64,000 nt of DNA, from contig CBDCYT010000014.1 in NCBI GenBank assembly GCA_965224325.1, positions 1 to 64,000 on the forward strand. Direction: 5' to 3'. The notes beneath the pieces are model-generated. The model saw only the letters and a list, made by a program, of their open reading frames with translations. It did not search any database and had not been told where the DNA came from. Shown here in pieces: positions 44,393 through 52,908 of the stretch (positions within the stretch are counted from its first letter, which is position 1; each line of letters starts with the position of its first letter). The stretch is from CBDCMJ01 sp965224325. Lineage in GTDB: Bacteria; Chloroflexota; Dehalococcoidia; Lucifugimonadales; UBA3495. A program made the translations under genes and the position numbers.

Positions 44393-45490
44393 TTGAGGAT
44401 TCTCCCCAAGATTCTTAGGCTTCAGAGCCACCCGGCTCTCACGGATGGGCCGGGTAGCCCTGCCGGCGCCGGGACCGCTTCGCGTAGTCATGGCCCGGTG
44501 GGGAGTCACCGGGCGATCACCGCCGCCATCGTGTTGTTGGCATTGGCGGGCGTGTTGTTGGTTCTCCTGGACTGGCGTGAAGTGCGCGACGTGCTAGTCC
44601 GGGCCAACTGGCAGTGGCTCCCTTTGACCCTGGTGTTTACGACCATATCCTACCTGTGTTTGAGCTACAGCTTCGCTTTAATTAACCGGTCCTTCCGCAT
44701 TCCGCTACCCCAGAGGGCGCTTTTGTGGGTTGGGTTTGTCTCCTCGGCAATGATTGCCGCTGTCGGAGGATTGGCAGGCCATTCCCTGCGGTTACTCCTG
44801 ATGACCCGGAGAGGGCTGCCGGCCAGCGACGTCATGGCTCCATCCCTCTTCCACTCCTACTTGGAGAGCTTGATATTTTTCGCGTTGATCCCTGCCGGCC
44901 TGATTTACTTGTTGTTGACTCATCCTCTGTCTTCCAGCTTGGCCGCTTGGCTTAGCATCGGCGCCGGGATTTTGGGTGTGGCATTCGCCATAACCGCCGT
45001 CGTGTTCTTTTTTGGCCCGGCGCGCACCCTGGCGCTGGGGGTCCTGGCGGCGTTCTGGCGCTTGGTAATTCGACGAGACATTAGGGCAGCGCTGCAACGC
45101 TTCGACTCTACCCTGAGCGAAGGTCTGGAGGAACTGCGCAGCAGACCCCAAGTGCTGGTCTTGCCCGTGTTGTTGGTCTTGGCCGACCGCTTAGTACGCG
45201 TCGTAGTGGTATGGCTATGTTTCCAGGCGCTAGGCAGTGAAGTGGGACTGGGGGTTACGGTGACCGGGTTCTCCTTGGGCGTGGCCGTGGGAGTGATGTC
45301 CATGGTTCCCGGCGGAATTGGCGTACAGGAAGGCTCCATGGCTGGCACCTATCATCTGCTAGGCGTACCCTTGGAAGAGGCGGTCCTGGCCTCAATTCTC
45401 TTCCGTGCGGTCTATTACACAGCCCCCTTCGGCATTAGCCTGCTGTTCTACCGGCGCATGTTGCGGGCCGGAGAATTGTCACCAACCTAA
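44393..45490 (+). CDS. LPG synthase TM-like (UPF0104) membrane protein
   Basis: 365-residue polytopic protein with about 8 hydrophobic helices starting near residue 43 (ITAAIVLLALAGVLLVLLDW). The family signatures AAVGGLAGHSLRLLLM and the C-terminal GVMSMVPGGIGVQEGSM (PGGxGxxE) mark the lysylphosphatidylglycerol-synthase TM/flippase-like group. The soluble aminoacyl-transferase domain is absent, so it is not a complete MprF; a lipid- or isoprenoid-translocating role is possible. The start is TTG 44393 directly after GAGAAGAG. The first 40 residues are hydrophilic and could be shorter. Confidence 0.82.
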   Translation: MRILPKILRLQSHPALTDGPGSPAGAGTASRSHGPVGSHRAITAAIVLLALAGVLLVLLDWREVRDVLVRANWQWLPLTLVFTTISYLCLSYSFALINRSFRIPLPQRALLWVGFVSSAMIAAVGGLAGHSLRLLLMTRRGLPASDVMAPSLFHSYLESLIFFALIPAGLIYLLLTHPLSSSLAAWLSIGAGILGVAFAITAVVFFFGPARTLALGVLAAFWRLVIRRDIRAALQRFDSTLSEGLEELRSRPQVLVLPVLLVLADRLVRVVVVWLCFQALGSEVGLGVTVTGFSLGVAVGVMSMVPGGIGVQEGSMAGTYHLLGVPLEEAVLASILFRAVYYTAPFGISLLFYRRMLRAGELSPT

Positions 45491-45550
45491 ACAAGGGGAT
45501 GCTCAAAAGAGGAGTTGGCCTGAGTCTTACGCGGCAAAGACGCCGGCGTT

Positions 45551-45574
45551 CAACTTCCCGTTCGGGGTTTTTTG
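45551..45574 (+). terminator. Weak terminator after the LPG-synthase-like gene
   Basis: CCCG TT CGGG forms a short stem immediately followed by a G and a six-T run. The stem is only 4 bp plus wobble, so termination may be partial. Confidence 0.35.
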
Positions 45575-45728
45575 TTAGGCCTTGCCGGATTATTACGAGA
45601 TAGCCTAAGATTATGAGGTTCACGGCCCTGCATCCTCAGCGGCAGAGGGTTTCAGGAGAGGACCCGCAGCCTGATTGTGAGGCAGTCCCGCAGCTTCCCA
45701 AAGGTGGTTCAGGAGGTATGAGCGAGCC

Positions 45729-46784
45729 ATGAAAATCGTTGCTGTTCTTTACCCTGGGGGCTCGTCGGCCAGAGAAACTCCCGAGTTGCTGGGATGCGCG
45801 GAAAATGCGCTTGGCCTGCGCGAGATGGTGGAGGCCGCGGGCCACGAGCTGGTGGCGCTGACTGACACCGGGACCGAGCTCGAAAATCACCTCCCGACTA
45901 CGGATGTGCTGATCGCCACACCCTTTTGGCCGGCCTATATCACCAGAGAAAGGATCGAACAGGCTCCTAATCTTCGCCTCTTACTCACGGCCGGTGTGGG
46001 TTCCGACCACTTCGATCTGGCGGCTGCCGCAGAACGCAATATCACTGTGGCCGAGATCACCGGCAGCAACGTGGTCAGCGTGGCCGAGCACGTCGTAATG
46101 CAAATTCTTACCCTGGTCCGCAACTACATTTCGTCCTACAAAGAGGTGGTCTACGGCGGTTGGGACATAGGCACCATCGCCGCAAAGTCCCACGATCTGG
46201 AAGATAAGACCGTCGGCATAGTCGGTATGGGACGGATCGGACAGCGGGTTGCCGCTAGGCTCAAGCCCTTCGACGTCAACACGTTTTACTTTGACTATCG
46301 GCGCTTGAGCAATACCGAGGAACAGGTGCTCGGCGCTCGTTATTCTCGTCTCGATCCTCTTATACAGCGTTGCGACGTGATCAGCATCAACATTCCCCTG
46401 ACGCCGGCGACGGATGGTCTGTTCAACCGTGAACGGCTTTATAGCATGAAAAAGGGCGCGTACCTGGTCAATACCGCCCGGGGCAGAATAGTCGACACAG
46501 ACGCTCTCGTGGAAGTAATGGAGCGGGGTCACTTGGCCGGCTATGCTGGAGACGTGTGGTATCCGCAACCGGCGCCGGTCGATCATCCGTGGCGGAGCAT
46601 GCCCAATCACGCCCTTACTCCACACGTGTCGGGAACTTCGTTGGAAGCTCAACGACGTTACGCGGACGGGGTCCGCGAATGCTTGACCAACTTCTTTGAG
46701 GGCCGTCCCCTTGATGGTGACTACTTGATCGTCGATGGAGGCCGGGTTACCAGTCCTAGCTATAGCTACGCCTACGAGTCCTAG
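45729..46784 (+). CDS. NAD-dependent formate dehydrogenase-like D-2-hydroxyacid dehydrogenase
   Basis: 351 residues of the D-isomer-specific 2-hydroxyacid dehydrogenase superfamily. Several stretches match true formate dehydrogenases: TPFWPAYIT, LLLTAGVGSDHFDL, TGSNVVSVAEHVV, and especially PQPAPVDHPWRSMPNHALTPHVSGTSLEAQ, which holds the catalytic His. The Rossmann motif is GMGRIG, followed by Asp (FYFDYRR), favouring NAD+. It would oxidise formate to CO2 and make NADH. ATG 45729 follows AGGAGG at good spacing. A strong terminator follows. Confidence 0.87.
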   Translation: MKIVAVLYPGGSSARETPELLGCAENALGLREMVEAAGHELVALTDTGTELENHLPTTDVLIATPFWPAYITRERIEQAPNLRLLLTAGVGSDHFDLAAAAERNITVAEITGSNVVSVAEHVVMQILTLVRNYISSYKEVVYGGWDIGTIAAKSHDLEDKTVGIVGMGRIGQRVAARLKPFDVNTFYFDYRRLSNTEEQVLGARYSRLDPLIQRCDVISINIPLTPATDGLFNRERLYSMKKGAYLVNTARGRIVDTDALVEVMERGHLAGYAGDVWYPQPAPVDHPWRSMPNHALTPHVSGTSLEAQRRYADGVRECLTNFFEGRPLDGDYLIVDGGRVTSPSYSYAYES

Positions 46785-46876
46785 CCCAGAGGTTGACGGG
46801 CAGCAACGTCACCCGAGTATCGTCGGACGATGACGTCAGTCTCAGCTACGCATCATTTCAAAGATTTTGAATTACT

Positions 46877-46913
46877 ACTCCGGTTTTCCCGGGGTTTTTC
46901 CCGGAGTTTTTTT
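46877..46913 (+). terminator. Rho-independent terminator after formate dehydrogenase gene
   Basis: ACTCCGG (46877-46883) pairs with CCGGAGT (46901-46907), with internal GG/CC pairing possible, followed by a run of seven Ts. It sits about 95 bp after the stop codon. Confidence 0.8.
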
Positions 46914-47055
46914 GGCCTGCCAAAACTAAGACGTGCTTTGACTCGGAAATGTAGGTAAAATAGGCAGGTAGGCCGGACTATCTTTTGGAAGAGTGCGAAA
47001 ACCCAACCGGCGTCTTTTTAACTTTACGTCTTAGCGACATTAAATCCAGTCTCAA

Positions 47056-47140
47056 TTCAGTCCCAGTTCAGTCCCAGTTCAGTCCCAGTTCGGTCCCAGT
47101 TCGGTCCCAGTTCGGTCCCAGTTCGGTCCCAGTTCGGTCA
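47056..47140 (+). repeat. Eight 11-bp tandem repeats
   Basis: TTCRGTCCCAG repeats seven full times plus a partial unit; the first three carry A and the rest G at the fourth position. It is non-coding, about 90 bp upstream of the monooxygenase start, and could affect its transcription. Confidence 0.92.
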
Positions 47141-47231
47141 ATGAAGAGGCTGTTGTGCGGGAGCCAGTCCCCTTCATGACGACGGGGACGCTAAACGACC
47201 GGCACTCTTGGGACACTTTAAGGAGAGCTAA

Positions 47232-48866
47232 ATGAGTAATCCCCTACTACGAAGGTCAACCAACGGCTCGAGACCCGCAAAACAAGTTGAGAAGTTCGAC
47301 GCTATCATCATTGGGGCCGGGGTCACTGGTCTGTACCAGTTGTATTGCCTCCGCCAGCTCGGGCTCTCCGCTCGCGTCTTCGAACACGGCAGTGGAGTGG
47401 GCGGCACCTGGTATTGGAACCGCTACCCTGGAGCGCGCTTCGACTCGGAGAGTTACACCTATGGATATTCTTTCTCCGAGGAACTCTTGCAGGAATGGGA
47501 GTGGAAAGAGCATTTCTCCGGCCAGCCGGAGAATGAGCGCTACCTCAATCACGTGGCGGACAAGTTTGACCTCAAACGTCACATCCAGTTCAACGCTCGG
47601 GTCGCCTCCGCGGTCTACGACGAGGGCATGGATTGCTGGGAGGTCCAGACAGACGCCGGCCAGCGGGCGCAGGGGCAATTCTTGATTACCGCGGTAGGTC
47701 TTCTGTCCGCCCATTATGTGCCCGAATTCACGGGGATCGAGACTTATGAGGGCGCCTGGTGTCACACCGGCCGGTGGCCGAAGGAAGGCATGGACCTAGC
47801 CGGTAAGCGCGTGGGGGTCGTTGGCACAGGCGCCACCGGCGTCCAACTCATAACGGAAATCGCCAAAGAAGTTGGCCACCTGACCGTCTTTCAGCGGACG
47901 GCGAACTATTGCGCACCGCTCCGAAATGGCCCAATCGACGCCGATATGCAGCGGGAGATCAAGGCCAATTATCCGGAGATCCTCAGGAGGTGCAATGAAA
48001 CTTCGGGCTCGTTCATGCACGAGTTCGACCCCCGGTCGGCCCTGGAGGTGTCTCCAGAAGAGCGGATCGAACAGTACGAGAAGCTGTGGGCGGAGCCTGG
48101 TTTCAAGAAATGGCTATCTAATTTCCATGACGTGATGCTCCCCGGAGAGGCCAACGAAGACTACGCCGAGTTCGTCCGCGGCAAGATCCGGGAGCGCGTT
48201 CATGATCCGGTTGTAGCGGAAAAGCTGGTGCCCAAAGACCACATGTTCGGCTCTAAGCGGCTCCCATGCGAGAGCGGGTATTATGAGGTCTTCAACCAGG
48301 ATAACGTCTTGCTGGTAGACGTGCGCGAGGCCCCCATCGACCGCATAACCCCTGGCGGCATCAAGACCACCAATGCCGAATACGAGTTGGACGTCATCAT
48401 CTTTGCCACGGGGTATGACGCCGTGACCGGGTCGTTGAACAGAATACACGTCGTAGGCGACGGTGGGCAGACATTGAAGGATAAATTCGCCGAAGGCCCG
48501 CGCACCTATCTGGGTATTCAAAGCGCCGGCTTCCCAAATTTGTTTACCATCAACGCCGCCTCGGTAGGCAACTTCGTCAGGGCCGCCGAGCCGCTGGTCG
48601 AATGGGTGACCGACTGCATATCCTACGTGCGCGGACATGAATTCACGCGTATTTCGCCCTCGCCCCAGGCAGAAGAGGCATGGACCAAGCACGTCAACGA
48701 GGACGGGGCCAACACTCTCCGGACCAAGGCCGACTCCTGGTACGTGGGAGCCAACATTCCCGGTAAGGCTCGGGCCTTGCTCACCAGTCCGGACTCCGCT
48801 CCAGTAATGCGGGCCAAGCGTGAGAAAGTGGCCGCAAATGGCTACGAGGGATTTCTGCTGCGGTAG
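47232..48866 (+). CDS. Baeyer-Villiger type flavin monooxygenase
   Basis: 544-residue class B flavoprotein monooxygenase, NADPH- and O2-dependent, resembling cyclohexanone monooxygenase. The FAD motif is IIGAGVTGLY (about 26-35), the second Rossmann motif GTGATGVQ. The BVMO fingerprint appears as YEGAWCHTGRWP (about 173-184), with Tyr in place of the usual first Phe. GGTWYWNRYPGARFDSES is characteristic of the group. ATG 47232 follows AAGGAGAG. No alcohol dehydrogenase or lactonase is directly adjacent, so the ketone substrate is unknown. Confidence 0.9.
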   Translation: MSNPLLRRSTNGSRPAKQVEKFDAIIIGAGVTGLYQLYCLRQLGLSARVFEHGSGVGGTWYWNRYPGARFDSESYTYGYSFSEELLQEWEWKEHFSGQPENERYLNHVADKFDLKRHIQFNARVASAVYDEGMDCWEVQTDAGQRAQGQFLITAVGLLSAHYVPEFTGIETYEGAWCHTGRWPKEGMDLAGKRVGVVGTGATGVQLITEIAKEVGHLTVFQRTANYCAPLRNGPIDADMQREIKANYPEILRRCNETSGSFMHEFDPRSALEVSPEERIEQYEKLWAEPGFKKWLSNFHDVMLPGEANEDYAEFVRGKIRERVHDPVVAEKLVPKDHMFGSKRLPCESGYYEVFNQDNVLLVDVREAPIDRITPGGIKTTNAEYELDVIIFATGYDAVTGSLNRIHVVGDGGQTLKDKFAEGPRTYLGIQSAGFPNLFTINAASVGNFVRAAEPLVEWVTDCISYVRGHEFTRISPSPQAEEAWTKHVNEDGANTLRTKADSWYVGANIPGKARALLTSPDSAPVMRAKREKVAANGYEGFLLR

Positions 48867-49511
48867 TTGTTTGGCCATTAGCGACCGGCGAAGGTGGAAG
48901 CCACGGCTGGACCGCATGCTAAGCATAGACGCCGTGGAGGGTGAATCGCTTACCGGCGCGCCTACGGAAGGGTCGCGCCGGGCCCCTGGTGCTGACCCAG
49001 CGGCACGTGGCGAGGAAGCTGCTCGTGGACCAAGTCCTCCATCGCCAATATGGAGCGGCCGGCGGACGAATACGGCTTCGGCCTTCGTTTCTGCCCTTGG
49101 TTATTGCCCTTCGTTCCTGCATCGACGTGCTGGGCGGATGGCTGAGGACTGTCGCCGAGTTTCCCCAGGTCGAGGTAGCCATCAGCAACTTTGCCTGCTT
49201 CGGAGAAGTGGGTGCGTCCGCCGATGGCTCAATGTCTCCTCGGAAAGCTTGAATCCGGTTCCTAATTTCCGATTGATCTGGCGCCCGCGCGACGTTGGAT
49301 GTTAAATCGCCAGTCCTGGCCGAATATGACAAATAACCTTCGCGCTGCGGCGGACCATCGGGAACGGGACGGGATCTGATTCAGCGATTTCGAGACCGGT
49401 CGTTGTGAGTCCTGCCACTCCGGTGATTAGCTTCGCGGCCCAGCTATTCGATTTGACGCAGCTTCCGCCTTAGTCATACAATTAGCTAACTATGTACCCA
49501 AGGAGTTGCAC
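48867..49511. other. Intergenic region, no convincing gene
   Basis: 645 bp between the monooxygenase and the toxin-antitoxin pair. Frames of 100-160 codons exist on both strands, but their translations are Arg/Ser/Pro-rich and resemble no family. A decayed gene cannot be excluded. Confidence 0.4.
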
Positions 49512-49742
49512 GTGTCAGTCGTGAATATCCATGAAGCGAAGACTCGGTTGTCGAGCCTGCTTGCAGAAGTCGAAGCAGGGGGAGACGTCGTTATCGCCCG
49601 AAGCGGCAAGCCGGTGGCTCGTCTCGTGCCTTTCCATCGGCAGGGTAAACCGCAGTTCGGCTCCTGGAAGGGACGGGTATCGCTTGACGACAGCTTCTTC
49701 GACCCGCTTCCGGAAGAAGAAATGTCCGCATGGGAAGCCTGA
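49512..49742 (+). CDS. Phd/YefM-type antitoxin
   Basis: 76-residue antitoxin. The N-terminal VVNIHEAKTRLSSLLAEVEAGGDVVIARSGKPVARLVP is the classic Phd/YefM dimerisation and DNA-binding fold. The tail (about 50-76) should wrap the toxin. GTG 49512 is chosen because AAGGAG lies 6 nt upstream; a TTG two codons earlier is possible. The stop is 3 bp before the VapC gene. It probably represses its own operon. Confidence 0.9.
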   Translation: MSVVNIHEAKTRLSSLLAEVEAGGDVVIARSGKPVARLVPFHRQGKPQFGSWKGRVSLDDSFFDPLPEEEMSAWEA

Positions 49743-49745
49743 GCG

Positions 49746-50132
49746 TTGCGGCTCCTGCTCGATACCCATGCGTTCATATGGTGGCTTGCCGGAAGCACTC
49801 GGTTGCCGGCCGTTGTCCGCCGTGCCATCGAGGAGGAATCGAACGACAAGCTGATTAGCGCGGCGTCGGCTTGGGAGATCAGTACCAAGTGTCGTCTCGG
49901 CAAACTTGCCGGAGCCGAGGAAATTGCGGACGACCTTGCGGGAGCCATTGCCGGTGAGGGCTTCGAAGAGTTGCCAATCACCGTAGACGACGCCGCACGC
50001 GCTGGTGCGCTGCCGGGACCCCACCGGGACCCGTTCGACCGTATGCTTATCGCGCAGGCGCTGGCGCGTAACCTGGTCCTCGTTTCGAATGAATCGCACT
50101 TCTCCACCTATGGGGTTCGCTGCCTCTGGTGA
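49746..50132 (+). CDS. vapC: PIN-domain ribonuclease toxin (VapC type)
   Basis: 128-residue PIN-domain toxin that would cut RNA when free of antitoxin. Active-site acids: D6 in LLLDTHAF, E44 in AWEIS, D95 and D98 in HRDPFDRMLIAQA, with the final Asn/Ser-rich LVSNESHF strand. The FIWW form is typical of toxins paired with Phd-type antitoxins. TTG start 3 bp after the antitoxin stop, so translationally coupled. All catalytic positions are intact. Confidence 0.9.
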   Translation: MRLLLDTHAFIWWLAGSTRLPAVVRRAIEEESNDKLISAASAWEISTKCRLGKLAGAEEIADDLAGAIAGEGFEELPITVDDAARAGALPGPHRDPFDRMLIAQALARNLVLVSNESHFSTYGVRCLW

Positions 50133-50285
50133 GCCGCCCTTCTCTCGGGGTTCGCCGGAGGAACCGGCGGCCGGCAAATCTCAACCACGTGAGCCGGGGG
50201 GACTTGGAGATTTCCTCTAAGCTTTCCGGTGCGGCCCGGCAGGGGTGGCCGGTGGGAGTGGATTGTGGGAGGGGGCCAATGTAAA

Positions 50286-50328
50286 AGGGCCGCCGGCTAC
50301 ACCCTTTCAACGGTGGACCAACGGCCCT
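50286..50328. other. Two-tier hairpin upstream of SpoU gene
   Basis: AGGGCCG (50286-50292) pairs with CGGCCCT (50322-50328). Inside, CACC pairs with GGTG around CTTTCAAC. It lies about 100 bp before the methyltransferase start and 150 bp after vapC. It could be a terminator for the TA operon, or a structured leader. Confidence 0.4.
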
Positions 50329-50425
50329 AAAGAGGGATTGGACTCATCGATGATAGCGCGCTTGGAGCTGCCAGGACAACTGGCTACTGTCAGTACAGGT
50401 TTCCATAGGGCGGGTTGAAAGCAAT

Positions 50426-51169
50426 ATGAGCAATCAAACGTTAGTCGAAAGGTTTCGCCGCGCCCGCTCCGATCAGTCCATGGCGGTCCTCGAAGGATTC
50501 CACCCCTTAAAACACGCGATTCGCTTCGGAGCCGACCTGATCGACGTGTTCAGCGTGAGCCCAGAGGAACTTGTGGGGTTAGCAGAGAGCAATGCGCCGG
50601 ACGTAGTTTGCAGCATCAACCGGTGTGTAAGAGCCGTCTCTAGGGATGTTTTTGAGCAGCTGGCTCCCGTGCCGCCGCCCACAGGAGTGATTACCATCGC
50701 CCGCCGGCCTGAGGTATCGCTTACTGAAATGTTGAATGACCCCGCGCCGGCCCCCTTGGTCCTTCTGGAGAACCCCAGAAACTTGCTGAACATCGGAGCG
50801 GCGGTTCGGGTCGCAGCGGCTGCGGAAGCGGCGGGAGTGGTGACCACCGGAGCACGCGACCCCTGGCATCCGGCGGCGTTGATAGCGGCAACCGGTCTCC
50901 ATTACGCCATCCCTGTGGCGCAATCCCCGGCTCTCCCCATTTGTGAGCGTCCCCTAGTTGTGCTTGATCCGGACGGCGAGCCGATACAGCCCGGCAGCAT
51001 ACCGGCAGGGGCGATTCTCGCTTTCGGCGCGGAACGCGAAGGCCTCAGCCGGGAACTTATGGCTTCGGCCCGCCATCGTGTCTCAATCCCGATGCGCCCA
51101 GGCGTTTCAAGCCTCAACCTGGCCACCGCCATTGCCGTGGTGTTGTATGCCTGGAAATTAGGGGCCTAG
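50426..51169 (+). CDS. SpoU/TrmH family RNA 2'-O-methyltransferase
   Basis: 247-residue SPOUT methyltransferase that would 2'-O-methylate rRNA or tRNA with SAM. The three SpoU motifs are present: NPRNLLNIGAAVR (motif 1, conserved Asn and Arg), LAFGAEREGLS (motif 2) and IPMRPGVSSLNLATAIAVVLY (motif 3, trefoil knot). The N-terminal ~90 residues form a substrate-binding domain like that of RlmB/TrmH. The target nucleotide cannot be predicted. No strong ribosome site is visible before ATG 50426. Confidence 0.88.
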   Translation: MSNQTLVERFRRARSDQSMAVLEGFHPLKHAIRFGADLIDVFSVSPEELVGLAESNAPDVVCSINRCVRAVSRDVFEQLAPVPPPTGVITIARRPEVSLTEMLNDPAPAPLVLLENPRNLLNIGAAVRVAAAAEAAGVVTTGARDPWHPAALIAATGLHYAIPVAQSPALPICERPLVVLDPDGEPIQPGSIPAGAILAFGAEREGLSRELMASARHRVSIPMRPGVSSLNLATAIAVVLYAWKLGA

Positions 51170-51267
51170 CTGACAGGGCGCAAAGCTTGTACCCCGCCCA
51201 TGGGCTTTTCCTTAGACCTTCTCTCAAGGGGGATTGTCCGGGGAGTCTAGAGACCCAAGGCGGAGAC

Positions 51268-51753
51268 CAGGCCTTTTCATTTTCCGGGTTGGCTCGCATA
51301 GTTCCCGTCATTCCCGCGAAACCCGTCATCCCTGCGAAACCCGTGATTCCCGCGAAACTCGTCAATCCCGGGAAAGCCGTGATTCCCGCGAGACCCGTCA
51401 TCCCCGCGGAAGCTGTCAATCCCGCGAAAGCGGGAATCTAGAGACCTTTGCGACAGGAAGGCTGGCATTGGACGGACAGCCCTGGATTCCCGCTTTCGCG
51501 GGAATGACGGAAGGCAGGACCGACGGAAGGCGGACATGACGGAAGGCGGAGTTGACGGAAGGCGGAGTTGACGGAGGGCGGGAACGACGGAGGGCGGGAA
51601 CGACGGAGGGCGGGAACGACGGAGGGCCGGAATGACGGGAAGCCGGAATGACGGGAAGCCGGAATGACGGAGGGCGGGAACGACGGGAGGCGGGAATGAG
51701 GGAAGGCAGGAATGACGGAAGGCGGGAATGTCGGAAGAATGAAAAGAGCCCTA
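51268..51753 (+). repeat. Family C repeat: 18-bp and 16-bp tandem arrays
   Basis: Bounded by CAGGCCTTTTCATTTTCCGG and AATGAAAAGAGCCCTAG (imperfect inverted ends). Positions about 51308-51430 hold seven 18-bp units of the type CCCGTCATTCCCGCGAAA. After a full REP pair, about 51510-51730 holds about fourteen 16-bp units of the type ACGGAGGGCGGGAACG. Frames across it are repeat translations. Confidence 0.9.
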
Positions 51754-51897
51754 GCGGAGCCTAAGTCGGGTTACTTCCGCGCACCGTTGGTGTAAGATTA
51801 GTCCTGCCCTCTGCCTTGACACAAGCCGGACCGCCAACCGGCGCGCTGGTGCGCAATGGCCCGCCTGTGGCTGTGCGTGGACCCACGGAGGTATCCA

Positions 51898-52908
51898 ATG
51901 GCTCTCATAGCTGTCATCGGGACCGGCCTCATTGGCACTTCGATGGCGCTGGCCTTGAAGCAGGCCCAGATCAAAAATCTGGAGTTGGTTGGCGCTGATC
52001 GTGACAACAGCGCCTTGGCTGGCGCTAAGAAACGCAACGCTTTCGACCGCTTAGAGCCTCGCTTGACCGCCGCGGTCCATGACGCCGACATGGTGATTCT
52101 GGCCACGCCGGTCATGGCTATGCAAGACACAATGAAGCTCATTGGTCCCCAGTTGAAGAAGGGTTGCGTGGTTACCGACGTGGGCAGCTCTAAGAAAATG
52201 GTGCTGGAATGGGCGGACCAGCATCTTCCCAAAGACGTGCAGTTCGTGGGAGGCCATCCTATGGCCGGAAAGGAGACCTCCGGGCCTCAAGTGGCCGACG
52301 CAGGCCTATTCCGCGGCAAGACTTACTGCATCGTCCCCAGTCCCTGGGCCGAAAAAGCCGCGGTCTCCGAGGTAACCGCGCTGGCTGAAGAGGTGGGCGC
52401 CAATCCCTACTTCATTGGCGACGATGAACATGACAGTTTTGTGGCCGCGGTTAGCCATCTTCCCTTCCTAGCCTCAGTGGCACTGGTGGGATGCACCGCC
52501 AAGAACCCCCGCTGGGAAGACATTGCCAGAGTGGCTTCGACCGGGTATGAAGGCATTACACGCCTCGCCTCCGGGGACCCGGTGATGCACCGGGATATAT
52601 GCGTCTCCAATGCGGAGCCCATCGTCGCCTGGATAGACGCCTTTATTCGGGAACTGCACCGGATCAGGCAGTTGTTGGCTGAGGAAAAAGAGCTCAATGG
52701 AGATGAGATTGCGCGGGTCTTCGAGGAAGCGTCCGATGCGAGGGGCCGCTGGCTGGCCGGGCTGGCCACCTCCCCTCAGCCGTTCAACTCCGCCGAATTG
52801 CCAACGTCATCTGAAAACATCGGGCGGATGTTCCTAGGGCAAAAACTGATGGACGCTCAGAAACGGTTTTTTGGCGACCACAAAGGCGGAGGCCGTGATA
52901 GGACATGA
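51898..52908 (+). CDS. tyrA: Prephenate dehydrogenase
   Basis: Oxidises prephenate to 4-hydroxyphenylpyruvate for tyrosine synthesis. 336 residues: an N-terminal Rossmann domain (VIGTGLIGTSMALAL, about 6-20) followed by Asp in VGADRD, then GGHPMAGKETSG, a conserved substrate-binding block, and the helical dimerisation domain with VSHLPFLASVAL. There is no ACT or chorismate mutase fusion. ATG 51898 after CGGAGG is preferred to an upstream frame opening at 51856. The stop overlaps the aroA start (ATGA), beginning a coupled aromatic operon. Confidence 0.92.
   Translation: MALIAVIGTGLIGTSMALALKQAQIKNLELVGADRDNSALAGAKKRNAFDRLEPRLTAAVHDADMVILATPVMAMQDTMKLIGPQLKKGCVVTDVGSSKKMVLEWADQHLPKDVQFVGGHPMAGKETSGPQVADAGLFRGKTYCIVPSPWAEKAAVSEVTALAEEVGANPYFIGDDEHDSFVAAVSHLPFLASVALVGCTAKNPRWEDIARVASTGYEGITRLASGDPVMHRDICVSNAEPIVAWIDAFIRELHRIRQLLAEEKELNGDEIARVFEEASDARGRWLAGLATSPQPFNSAELPTSSENIGRMFLGQKLMDAQKRFFGDHKGGGRDRT

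Noticed and set aside
48820..49332. Frames of 130-160 codons on both strands between the monooxygenase and the toxin-antitoxin genes
   Set aside because: Composition is Arg/Ser/Pro-rich and one overlaps the monooxygenase end; no start site or motif.
51234..51539. Frame reading SRHSRETRHPCETRDSRE repeats
   Set aside because: Direct translation of the 18-bp tandem array.
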